Of a stretch of 64,000 bases of DNA, positions 1 through 8,492 are shown piece by piece; position 1 is the first letter of the stretch, and every line of letters begins with the position of its first letter. The notes under the pieces are model-generated. The model ran no database searches, was not told the origin of the DNA, and worked only from the letters and a program-made list of their open reading frames with translations. Origin of the DNA: Rebecca billardiae RCC1528 (taxonomy: Eukaryota > Haptophyta); NCBI GenBank assembly GCA_965240325.2, contig OZ251223.1:1922001-1986000 (forward strand). The letters run 5' to 3'. A program made the position numbers and the translations under genes.

Positions 1-422
1 GGCCTCGGCCGGTGACTCGATAGTCGGTGAGGTGACTGATGGTGACAGGTGAGTCAGGCCGCGCCGCGTGGACGCGCGTCGGGACGTGGTGCGTCACTCC
101 GCGCTCCGCAGGCGCTGGCAGCGCCGGGCCTGGCCTTCCGGTGCTGCAGCTGCCGGCCTGCCGGCCGTCACGACACACCACTGCCTTCGTCGGCGTGGCA
201 CATCGGCGGCGTCCCACGACACAAAGTAACAGTGCAGCCCGTCTGGTGCCGTCGGGCGCCAGACGGGTGGCTCCTTGTGCCTCGCAGCCGTGCAGCCGGC
301 AGCGCAGATGTTTTGTACCACTGTGCTTCATCACTCACTTTGTGCTCGCTCAGGCTCTAATGGCGCTGTCCTCCACACGCCAGCGCGTGCCGCCGCCCTC
401 CGACCGCGGAGCGCCGCGCTGC
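1..422. other. Intergenic, nothing recognised
   Basis: GC-rich sequence downstream of the Rab7 stop codon. The open frames here are short, Arg/Ala/Pro-rich and lack recognisable motifs, as expected by chance at this GC content. It probably holds the Rab7 3' UTR and the edge of a neighbouring gene outside the window. Confidence 0.5.
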
Positions 423-1437
423 TCAGCACGCGCAGTTCTGCGACCCTGGCTTCTCCTTTTGGTCGTTGAGGTCGATTGTGTCCGGCAGGTAGCTGCGCGC
501 GCGAGCACGCGGCGTGCGCGGTCGGGCGGGCGGGCGGTGCCGGTCCGTCAAGGGAAGCCGCGCCGCGCGGGGCGGGGCGGGCGGGCGGGGCGGGCGGCGC
601 GCACATGTCCTCCTCCTGCTCCTGTTTGAGCGCATTCTTCGCGATCACCTGGAACGCCTGCTCCACGTTGATGTTGTCCTTGGCGCTCGTCTCGAAGAAG
701 GGGATGTTTCCCTTGGCCTGGCACCACGAGAGCGCGCGCTTCTGCGACACCTGCTCGGCAGCGCGCGCGCGCGCGCGGGTGTGTGTGGGCGGGTGCGGCC
801 GGGCGCGGCGGCGAGGTACGAGCAGCGGCGCGGTGTGCGGCGCGGCGGTGCGCCGCGCGCAGTGCGTACGATGCGCGTGTCCATATCGACCTTGTTGCCG
901 AGGACGACGAACGGGAAGTTGTCAGGGTCGCGCGGCCCCGCCTGGATGAGGAACTCGTCGCGCCAGCTGTCAAGGTTCTCGAACGTCTTGGCGACGTTGA
1001 CGTCGAAGACGAGCACACACGAGTCCGCACCCCGGTAGAAGGCCACGCCGAGGCTCTGAAACCTCTCCTGCCCTGCAGTGTCCCAGATCTGCGCGGGCGT
1101 GCGCACCGGGCACGCGCATGCTTTGCCTCAGAGCCGCCCAGCACCGGAGGCGAAGGGGGCGCGGGGGGCGGACCTGCATGGTGACTAGCCTGTCGTCGAT
1201 AGTGACCTCTTTCGTCAGGAAGTCAGCCCCAATCGTCGCCTTGTACTGGTTGCTGAACTTCTTGTTCACGTACCTGCGCGCCCGGGGCGCGGAGGGCGGT
1301 CAGGCCCCAGCGCGCGCGCGCGCGTGGGGCCGGGCTGCGCGCGGGCGGCTTGTCACGCACTGGTTCATCAGGCTCGTCTTGCCGACACCACTGTCACCAA
1401 GGATGATCACCTTCAACAGCACCTTCTTGCCCGGCAT
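423..1437 (-). CDS. RAB7: Rab7-like small GTPase, five exons
   Basis: Late endosome/vacuole Rab GTPase. Exons on the minus strand are 1437-1361, 1273-1174, 1088-870, 750-605 and 492-423; all introns are GT-AG, and together they give 203 residues (animal Rab7 has 207). Visible motifs are the P-loop GDSGVGKTS near residues 15-23, the switch I region ending ATIGADF, switch [15 protein letters not shown], the base-binding NKVD, ETSAK, and the Rab7-typical NVEQAF stretch. The C-terminus is NCAC, giving the CxC double prenylation signal. Similarity to animal Rab7 runs through the whole protein, so the subfamily call is firm. It should recycle between cytosol and late endosomal membranes and recruit tethering and fusion factors. 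It is divergent from the molybdenum cofactor gene, with 180 bp between the two start codons. Confidence 0.95.
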
Positions 1438-1617
1438 CGTGCGGGCGGGTGTCCGCCCGCAAGCAGCGATTCGTCACGAGCGTGCGGGTCCTTGGACCGT
1501 GGAGATACCCCAGCAAGCAAGCGCTGACCAACCGGCGGTGCGGGCGATGGCCGCCAAACGCGCGAGCGGCTCAAGGGCTTGTGCACCGCTTGCAAGAAGG
1601 GTCTGCGTCGCGCACGG
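1438..1617. promoter_or_regulatory. Bidirectional spacer between Rab7 and Cnx1-like genes
   Basis: Only 180 bp separate the two divergent start codons, so both core promoters and 5' UTRs must lie here or overlap the opposite gene. I see no convincing TATA box. This is inferred from position only. Confidence 0.4.
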
Positions 1618-3432
1618 ATGATCTCGATCGACGAGGCCGTCGACATCGCCCTCGCGCACGCCGCGCGGCTGGAGCCGGTGCGGCTGCGGCTCGACGAGGC
1701 GCTCGACTGCGTGATAGCCGAGGACGTGCGCGCGGCGCAGCCGCATCCCCCCTTCCGAGCCTCCATCAAGGACGGGTACGCGGTGCGCGCGGGTGACGTG
1801 CTGAGCGCCGGGACCGAGCTCGACGTGGTCGGCGACAGCCGCGCGGGTTGCCGCGAGCCGCCGCGAATCGAGGCGGGCCAGGCGTGTTACGTGACCACGG
1901 GCGCGCCTGTCCCCGCCGGCGCCGACGCCGTCGTCGAGGTCGAGCGCACGACGCTCACCGGGGCTGACGGCGGCCGGCGCGTTTGCATCCAGCGCGTGCC
2001 GCGCGCGGGCCAGGACATCCGCCCGGTGGGCCACGACATCCCGCGGGAAGCCGTGGTGATCGAGGCGAACTCGCGGCTCGGCCCAGCCGAGCTCGGCATC
2101 CTCGCGACCGTCGGCGCCTCGGAGATCTCGGTCTACCCCAAGCCCCGCGTCGCCGTGCTCTCGACGGGCGATGAGATTGTCGACCACTCGACGCCAGCCG
2201 CGCAGGTGCCGGCCGGCAGCGTGCGCGACGCCGTGCGCCCGATGATCATCGCCGCGGTGTCGGACGGTCGGTACGCGCGCGCCGTCACGGACCTCGGCAT
2301 CGTCCCCGATGACGCGGACGCGCTGCGCGGCGCGATCTCGCGCGCGCTCGAGTCGGAGGCCGACCTCTTGCTCACCTCAGGCGGCGTGTCCGCGGGCGAC
2401 CGCGACTTGCTGGGCGCGCACGTGCTCGGCGAGTTCGGCGAGGTGCTGTTCACGCGCGTGAAGATGAAGCCGGGCAAGCCGCTCACGTGCACGCACGTGC
2501 CTCGGCCCGGCGGCCGCGGCGCCATGCTGATCTTCAGCCTGCCGGGCAACCCTGTCAGCTCGTTTGCCACGTTCAGCCTGGTGGTCGCGCCGTGCCTGCG
2601 CCAGCTCGCAGGCGTGCGCCCCGCGCGCGTGCGCACGCTCGGCGTCGAGCTGGCGGCGCCCGTCGCGCTCGACCCCGAGCGCCCCGAGTACCACCGCGCG
2701 TGGCTCTCCGAGTCGGCCGCGACCGACTCGGCCAGCGCGCGCTGGCTCGCGCACAGCACGGGCGCAGCGCAGCAGAGCTCCAACATGCTGAGCTGCCGGC
2801 ACGCGGACGTGCTGCTGCAGCTGCCGCAGGGGCCGGGCACGCTCGCGGAGGGCGCAGCCGTGCGCGCGGTGCTCGTGCGCGATCTGCGCGCCTCGTCGGC
2901 CCCCGCGCTCCAGCGCGAGCCCCTCGAGCTGCGCGTGCTCTGCGCCCCAGCCTCGCGCCACCCGGCCGCGTCGGCCGCGCAGCCTCCGCACGGGCACGTG
3001 GACTCGTGCGCGCGCGCGGCACGCGGCGCGCTCGAGCGTGCTGGCTGGCTGGTCCGCGTGCAGACGCACACCGAGCCCGTGCCCGAGCCGTTGGGCGAGG
3101 CCGCTCTGGCGCGCGCGCCCTGGTCCGACGTGCTCGGCAGCCATCGCCCAGCCCTCGTGCTCGTGCTCGCGTGGCCGTGTGTGCACATTGCCGACAACAC
3201 ACTGGGCGGGCTCTCGGCCGCGCTCGGCGAGCGCGCTCTTTGCGTCCCGGCGCTCGGCGCCGCGCTGCGACGAGCCGCGATGGGGGACGGCGAGCTGGCC
3301 GCCATCTCGGCTCAGGACGCGACCGTCGTCGATCGGCGCACCGTCGTCCTCCTTCTCGACGCTTCGGCGCAGACGGTGGGCGCGAGCCTCGCGGCAGCCG
3401 CTCCCGTCCTGGGCGCGTTCCTCGGGGGCTGA
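1618..3432 (+). CDS. Cnx1/gephyrin-like molybdenum insertase with degenerate G domain
   Basis: Molybdenum cofactor biosynthesis protein of 604 residues in a single exon. Residues 1 to about 405 form a MoeA/Cnx1 E domain: the N-terminal PPFRASIKDGYAV motif is almost the plant Cnx1E sequence, followed by VLSTGDE, GGVSAGDRDLL, KMKPGKPLT and LPGNPVSSF. This domain inserts molybdate into adenylylated molybdopterin. The order E domain then G domain is as in plant Cnx1. The last 170 or so residues keep the length and hydrophobic pattern of a MogA/Cnx1G domain, but the molybdopterin-binding GGTG loop is replaced by LAWPCVH and the MPGNP loop by LLDASAQ, so adenylyltransferase activity is doubtful. 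The ATG at 1618 was chosen because conservation begins there (MISIDEAV); an in-frame GTG lies 39 bp upstream. Confidence 0.9.
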   Translation: MISIDEAVDIALAHAARLEPVRLRLDEALDCVIAEDVRAAQPHPPFRASIKDGYAVRAGDVLSAGTELDVVGDSRAGCREPPRIEAGQACYVTTGAPVPAGADAVVEVERTTLTGADGGRRVCIQRVPRAGQDIRPVGHDIPREAVVIEANSRLGPAELGILATVGASEISVYPKPRVAVLSTGDEIVDHSTPAAQVPAGSVRDAVRPMIIAAVSDGRYARAVTDLGIVPDDADALRGAISRALESEADLLLTSGGVSAGDRDLLGAHVLGEFGEVLFTRVKMKPGKPLTCTHVPRPGGRGAMLIFSLPGNPVSSFATFSLVVAPCLRQLAGVRPARVRTLGVELAAPVALDPERPEYHRAWLSESAATDSASARWLAHSTGAAQQSSNMLSCRHADVLLQLPQGPGTLAEGAAVRAVLVRDLRASSAPALQREPLELRVLCAPASRHPAASAAQPPHGHVDSCARAARGALERAGWLVRVQTHTEPVPEPLGEAALARAPWSDVLGSHRPALVLVLAWPCVHIADNTLGGLSAALGERALCVPALGAALRRAAMGDGELAAISAQDATVVDRRTVVLLLDASAQTVGASLAAAAPVLGAFLGG

Positions 3433-3684
3433 CCCAGTGCAGGCTCCTGTGTCAAAGCAGCCTCCGACGCCTGCTGACGATACTGTGACGCCCACTGTCG
3501 CGCCACACGAGTACGGCGACTGACGCGCTGCTCAGTTGATGACTTTGACTGTGAGTCTGAGTTGGACGGCCTCGGACCCGTGAGGCCCGCCGATGAGTCC
3601 TCACGAGAGGACAGAGGTCTCGTGCAGTCCAGAGTCCTTCCTCAGTCCCGGCGTCCAGACTCAACCGGACCCTTTTCGCTTACT

Positions 3685-3759
3685 GCGTCTGAGATTCTGA
3701 GGTCATGGGTTCAAAACCAGTTTCCAGGTCTCTCCTCGGAGAGCGTGCGATGAAGGATG
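3685..3759 (+). repeat. Dispersed 70-bp repeat with Pol III B-box-like motif, copy 1
   Basis: About 70 bp nearly identical to 32069-32136, with one 8-bp insertion and a few substitutions. Both copies contain GGTTCAAA(A)CC, which resembles the B box of tRNA genes and tRNA-derived SINEs. No cloverleaf can be drawn and I see no A box, so it is not called a tRNA. The copy overlaps the first two candidate start codons of the sulfotransferase gene. Confidence 0.6.
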
Positions 3760-5129
3760 GCCTGTCCACCATGCACTTCGTGCCCGACCGCCCCGACGCA
3801 GCGGTCTTCGGCCTCCTCCGGCGCGCGCTTCTTTGTGCCGCCGCGCTGCTGCCCATCGTTTGGAGCCGGCCCCATCTGCTCGAAGCCAGACGAGGAGGCG
3901 GGCCGTCAGGCCGCGAGTTCGTCCGCAAGTACGAAGCCCTGTGGGGCACGCGGTGGCCGTACGCGCCATTTGCGCCAGGATGTGCGAGCCCGTGCTGGCG
4001 AGCAGACGAGTCGACTCAGTGGGGTGGGCCAGGCGAAGCGAGTCCACGCTTTCGCTGCCTTCCGCTGGTCTACGTCTGCGGCGTGCGCAAGTGCGGGACC
4101 TCGTCCATCGTGGACGCCCTCGTCACTTCCTGGTCGCAAGCGATGCTGCTGCTCGAGGCTCGGTCGAACGTGACTGCTGCCGGACGCAGTCACGCTGTGA
4201 CTGCTGCCCCTCTTAGCCGGGGCGCAGACGGGTGCACGGGCGGCCCAGTGAAGGAGACTCACTTTATGAACGTCATGGCATCCTGCCTGCAGCGGGGCGA
4301 CCGTGAATGCAGCCGGCTGGACGCCCGTTTCCAATGTGAACCGCACATCAACATCAACGAGTCGTACGCTGGGCTGTTGTCGAACGCCGACCCTCTCCGT
4401 CGCACCTCTCGCTTCTTCGTCTCCAAAAGCTGCCACGCGCACTTTGTGGACGGGTCGCCCTCGGCGTGTTATAAGCCCGACATCCTCAGCGCACTCGTGG
4501 CGCTCACTCCGCGCGCTCGGCTGATCATAAGCCTCCGCCACCCGCCCGCGCGGCTGTGGTCAGACTACCTCTTCTCGCACAAGGTATCATGCGGCATGAA
4601 ACGTACATCAAAGCTGCAACGCGCCGGCTTCGAGCTGGACTGCGCCGATCGGCTCGACGCGCAGAGACAGCGCTTCCACCGATCGATCCGGATTGGCATG
4701 CGCCCCCCCAACGATCTCACTTCCCTCGAGATGTTCAGCGCGGGCATTTATCATATCGTGCTGCGCAAGCTGCGCACAGCTGTGCTCGTCGTCCGCCTTG
4801 AAGACTGGCAGCTCGACCCGGCACACTTCGCCGCCTCGATTATCGCCTACGTCGGCCATGACGACGATGCGGAGTGGGCCGAGAAGATGCGTACCACGGC
4901 GGAACTTGTGCGCATAGGCAAGCTGGGTGCAGGAGTTTCGAGAGTGGTCAGCACGACTCACGGCAAACGCAACACCAGCACGGGCGCATCCAAGAGCACC
5001 GCAATGTTACCCGCCACGGCATGTCTCTTGGAGCAGGCCTATGCGCCGCACAACGTGCAGCTTGCTGGCCTCCTCGACGACGACGACGCCTACTTGTGGC
5101 GAGACGTGGCTCCTCAAGACTGCACTTGA
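3705..5129 (+). CDS. Golgi-type PAPS-dependent carbohydrate sulfotransferase
   Basis: Type II membrane sulfotransferase of up to 474 residues, single exon. It carries a hydrophobic anchor at about residues 34-52 and two PAPS-binding motifs: the 5'-phosphosulfate loop CGVRKCGTSSIVDAL at about 125-139, and the 3'-phosphate region SLRHPPARLWSDYLF at about 277-290. KETHFMN sits where heparan sulfotransferases have KEVHFF, and the C-terminal LLEQAYAPHNVQLAGLL matches the end of the NDST, HS3ST and CHST15 families. It should transfer sulfate from PAPS to a glycan in the Golgi lumen; the acceptor cannot be predicted. In-frame ATGs lie at 3705, 3750 and 3771. The first two are inside a dispersed repeat, so 3771 is a reasonable alternative and still keeps the membrane anchor. 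A perfect inverted repeat follows 6 bp after the stop. Confidence 0.85.
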   Translation: MGSKPVSRSLLGERAMKDGLSTMHFVPDRPDAAVFGLLRRALLCAAALLPIVWSRPHLLEARRGGGPSGREFVRKYEALWGTRWPYAPFAPGCASPCWRADESTQWGGPGEASPRFRCLPLVYVCGVRKCGTSSIVDALVTSWSQAMLLLEARSNVTAAGRSHAVTAAPLSRGADGCTGGPVKETHFMNVMASCLQRGDRECSRLDARFQCEPHININESYAGLLSNADPLRRTSRFFVSKSCHAHFVDGSPSACYKPDILSALVALTPRARLIISLRHPPARLWSDYLFSHKVSCGMKRTSKLQRAGFELDCADRLDAQRQRFHRSIRIGMRPPNDLTSLEMFSAGIYHIVLRKLRTAVLVVRLEDWQLDPAHFAASIIAYVGHDDDAEWAEKMRTTAELVRIGKLGAGVSRVVSTTHGKRNTSTGASKSTAMLPATACLLEQAYAPHNVQLAGLLDDDDAYLWRDVAPQDCT

Positions 5130-5135
5130 CGATTA

Positions 5136-5189
5136 CACAGGTAGTTCCCTGGGCCGCGCGCGACGCGGCGGCCCAGGGAACTACCTGTG
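5136..5189. repeat. Perfect 22-bp inverted repeat just after the sulfotransferase stop
   Basis: Arms 5136-5157 and 5168-5189 are exact reverse complements separated by 10 bp. Both begin CACAGGTAGTTCCCTGG. The hairpin starts 6 bp after the TGA, so it would lie in the 3' UTR. It could be an RNA stem-loop or the remnant of a foldback element. Confidence 0.85.
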
Positions 5190-5190
5190 C

Positions 5191-5242
5191 GTAAGGGGGC
5201 CGGCGGTCCACTGCGTACGTAAGGGGGCCGGCGGTCCACTGC
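5191..5242. repeat. Two-copy direct tandem repeat, 28-bp period
   Basis: A 24-bp unit beginning GTAAGGGGGCCGG occurs at 5191-5214 and again, identical, at 5219-5242. It abuts the inverted repeat at 5136-5189. Confidence 0.85.
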
Positions 5243-5960
5243 TGACACTCGTTCCGTCACGACAGCTTCTAGGAAGCCAGTCGTGGGCATAGCGCGCCCG
5301 TCTCTGCCCGCGCGGCATGTGGGACATGATGTCAGGCTGCCGGATGTGACTGCTGGCTTCGGGACCACTGACCAGGCTGCGGGAGCACGTCGCTGATGCA
5401 TTCCAGAAGACTTCTCAGGGGAGCCAGACGATGACGGACGAGTAGTGTCATAGCCATATAGGCTATACTTCTAATGCTGCTGCACTGCTTGCTTGAGAAG
5501 GGCCACTCGTCGTGATATCAGTCGAGTCGTCAATAAGTGATAATGACGCCAGAATCGTCGCGCCACGGCCGCCACGTGCCGGCACCGTTAGAAGGCAGAT
5601 GAACAACTCGCGCGTAGTCCCGCTGAGAGCGAATGTACGGTATGGCTGCGGCTGCAACGCGCAGTCGTCTGACGCAGTCATCACTCGACGGATGCCTGGC
5701 TGCTTGACCGACGAGACGAGCCACAGGCTTAGATCTGCGAGCGGCGAGTCCGCGACGATGGCGAGGTGGCATATGCTAAGGGCGACGCCGTGCTCCCCTC
5801 TCAGTCACCCGTGCTCGCAGTCGCCCTCGTGCACGGCGACGCGCCGGGCGCGCACGCAACGTGATTCGGTGAAGAACGCGACAACTAGATACCAGGGCCG
5901 TGCGCCCTCAACTTCGTTGTTTTATACTACCCGAAGATCGGCATAGCCGATCATTATATT
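5243..5960. other. Intergenic, no gene seen
   Basis: Mixed-composition DNA between the sulfotransferase and the first transposon copy. The longest frames (about 80-140 codons) show no family motif and no codon bias like the neighbouring genes. Confidence 0.5.
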
Positions 5961-6180
5961 ATGACCGCGTTCCGCGGTCCTTTTCCGTAGAACGAACGTA
6001 GTTCAGGGCCCGCGGTGGCGGTGCACCCTCCGTCGCAGTCGTCCATTGACAGACCCGGAGTTGCATGCCCGTACAACTAGACTCTCCACCAGCGGCGCGC
6101 CGCCGCCCGCCGCGCCGCGGGCGGGCCCATCGCACTTCGCAGCCGCCGGCGCAGCGCCGATTGTGTACAGGCGGATGCGA

Positions 6181-6471
6181 CGAGGCGTGATCGACGCATG
6201 AGCGCGACTCCACGTGCACGCCAGGCCACGCGAAGCTGACAGCCAGGGAGCACGGTGCGGGGCCGCGGATTCGTTCGGGCCGCCGTGCTGCTGACTGTGA
6301 CCGCTGTCCCGGGTCACCGCGCACCGGCAGCGCCAGGATAGTTAGATGATTTGCACTGGTCCGAGTAGGGTTCGACCAGCGCCTGCGCGACGGCCGACAG
6401 GCGGGCGCGAGGCGTGATCGACGCATGAGCGCAACTCTACGAGCACGCCAGGCCACGCGGAGCTGACAGCC
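6181..6471. repeat. Spaced direct repeat inside transposon copy 1
   Basis: A 64-bp segment at 6181-6244 recurs at 6408-6471 with a few mismatches; both begin CGAGGCGTGATCGACGCATG. The offset is 227 bp. It belongs to the unique middle section of copy 1 and suggests an internal duplication. Confidence 0.8.
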
Positions 6472-7145
6472 CGAGGGACGGCACGCAGTGCCGAGGTTCG
6501 AGGGCACCGCAGTCACAGATCGTTCGCGCACGCCGCGCGTGCACGGGCGGACACACCTCGATCAGGCTCGGCACGCGTTGCAGAGGCACAGCCAGCTCTG
6601 GGGACGGCACGCACCACCGTCGCCCGCGCAGCTCGTCCTCCTCGTAGAGTACCGTTCAGTTCCGAGGCGTAGCCCTCGCTCAGAGTCGACCGTCGACGAT
6701 GGACTCGGATCGTCGGCGCTCCCCGGAAAGGCATGGCAAGGGCGGCGCGTGGTGAAGTCGAAGACTCAGAGATCGATCAGTCCGGCATCAGGCGCCGCTG
6801 CCCCCGAGCTTGCGAGAGCCCGAATACAGGGCGGCTGCCGCGGCGCGGCCGGGGCGCCCCGGGCGACGCGCGCGGCCGCGCGCAGGCATCGACACGGGGC
6901 GGCGGGGGCGCGCGGAGTGAGCGGGGGCACGAACGCGATGTCGACGGCAGTCGGGACCCGCCACAGCCGCGCGCTCCAGGCACAACTCGCCGCGCGCACC
7001 TGCCCATCGCCGTACTCACCCGTCGGTCGCTCGTGCGGCTCGCGACCCTCTCGCGGAGAGTGCGCAGCAACCAAGGTTTGGCTTTGAGCTCTCTGATCAA
7101 GAGTGCCTTGCGTGCCGGGTAGCTCTCTGATCAGTAGGTTACGAC

Positions 7146-7247
7146 GCGGTGGATTCATTCTCCTGATGGCTCATTGATGAATACCATTTGTCGTCACGAA
7201 GCGGTGGATTCGTTCTCCTGATGGCTCCTTGATGAATACCATTTGTC
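7146..7247. repeat. Two-copy tandem repeat, 55-bp period
   Basis: Units 7146-7192 and 7201-7247 share GCGGTGGATTC, TTCTCCTGATGGCTC and GATGAATACCATTTGTC with two or three substitutions. They lie within transposon copy 1. Confidence 0.85.
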
Positions 7248-7699
7248 AGATGGCGACGATCAGGTAACGAGTGGTAAAGAGTCCGGTCATACGCGACCCG
7301 CTTCCTCTGCAATCCCAGCTTTCGGCATACGCGGGTACTACGATACATTATGGCCCGCGGTGAAGATAAATACGATGAGAGTCGTTGCGGCGGCGAGGCC
7401 ATATTTATTTATTACTATGGTCGTCACACATGAACGAGAGGCTACCCACAATTACCCAGCCTGGCACACTTGGGCGTGGGTTTCGTTGATTCCTCTGTTC
7501 ACTATTCAAGACGGCGGCCGCGTCCTTTTTCGACGCTAATGCACCTGTAAGGGAGTCTCAAAATCGAAACTCGGTCTCCTCCAGCCCTAAAAAATCGCCC
7601 CCCGTCCCTTTTTTCTTGATCAAAGATCTTTTTGAAACGTGGTTCGGGCCCGCTGGTGCGGGCTCCACGCTGCGCGCTCCGCCCTGCACCGCGGGCCAT

Positions 7700-8223
7700 T
7701 ATTATTTCTATCTAATCCGCGCCGCCGCGCACGCCGCGCGCGCCGCCAGCGCCTGTCTAGTGTCTGCGCCACGGGCACGGCACCAGTCCGAAGTGCCAAG
7801 TTTTAAGTTATTACGATTATTATTCGTGTGACGACCCGGACGGACCCGGACAGCCAAGTCACATATATCGACCGCGCCGACTGCCGACCGTCAGCGACCG
7901 TGCCCGTGATCGTGAGTCAGTCGGACCGTGATTATTACATCGCGCAGTATGTTGAGTATGTATGTAGTGCATCATATGCGCTAATAAATGCTGCTTCGGA
8001 TGCTATGATGATTGCTGTCGCCGTCGATTACTTGCTGATGACTGATGATGATGATTGATGATTGCTGATGATCGTCATCAGCTGATTGTATCAGCAGCAG
8101 CAATTATAATATTAACAGCGTCGCAGCAGGCGATAAGTAGCAGCGTCGTAATGAGCGGCGCTTGGCGGCCGAGTAGCGTACTGAGTAGTAGCGTAGCACT
8201 AGCAGTATAGCAGCGTAGTATAT

Positions 8224-8281
<58 letters not shown>

Positions 8282-8492
8282 GCACGACATTAATTATTAG
8301 GACTCGATCTTGAGTAATGAGTTGGTCCGAGTATATAATCGGCGGAGAAATGAGCCGCTGCGCCTGCGGCCCGCTGCCTACTCAGTCTGTCTCAGACGAC
8401 ACGACGACGAGTCTGCATGAATAACGCGGCGGCTCGACGCTACCCCCGCATAACCTCGCTCTGTGTCAGAAGGTGCAGCATCATGTCGTGTG
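7700..8492. other. AT-rich intergenic with microsatellite and GATGAT runs
   Basis: A/T-rich sequence after transposon copy 1. It contains low-complexity GATGAT/TGCTGATGA runs around 8000-8110 and a CA microsatellite at 8226-8278. No coding frame with recognisable features was seen. Confidence 0.6.
8226..8278. repeat. (AC)26 microsatellite
   Basis: An uninterrupted AC dinucleotide run of 53 bp. The poly-Cys/Val frame read from the opposite strand is an artefact of this repeat. Confidence 0.98.

Larger units (their letters stand above)
5961..7699 (+). mobile_element. Non-autonomous DNA transposon family, copy 1
   Basis: The left end starts ATGACCGCG and contains the palindrome GACCGCG-TTC-CGCGGTC. 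The right end is CACCGCGGGCCAT. The same two ends bound 11461-13187 (inverted) and 56285-57676. About 80 bp of the left end is shared with both other copies. The last 300 bp, including a TTGATCAAAGATCTTTTT stretch, is shared with copy 2 and in part with copy 3, whereas the middle is different. A block near 7440-7500 is also shared with copy 2. The flanks are A/T-rich (TTATATTA before, TTATTATT after), so the target is AT-rich but no clean duplication can be assigned. No transposase was found. Confidence 0.7.

Noticed and set aside
1274-1360. Non-canonical intron in Rab7
   Set aside because: It first looked non-canonical, but splitting the codon as AACCA|GTGCGT and GCAG|GTACGTG restores GT-AG and the NQYVNKK sequence.
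3685-3759. Possible tRNA gene because of GGTTCAAAACC
   Set aside because: No acceptor stem, D-arm or A box can be folded around it; the same sequence recurs at 32069 as a dispersed repeat.
8220-8290. Cysteine/valine-rich 70-codon minus-strand frame
   Set aside because: It is created by the AC microsatellite.
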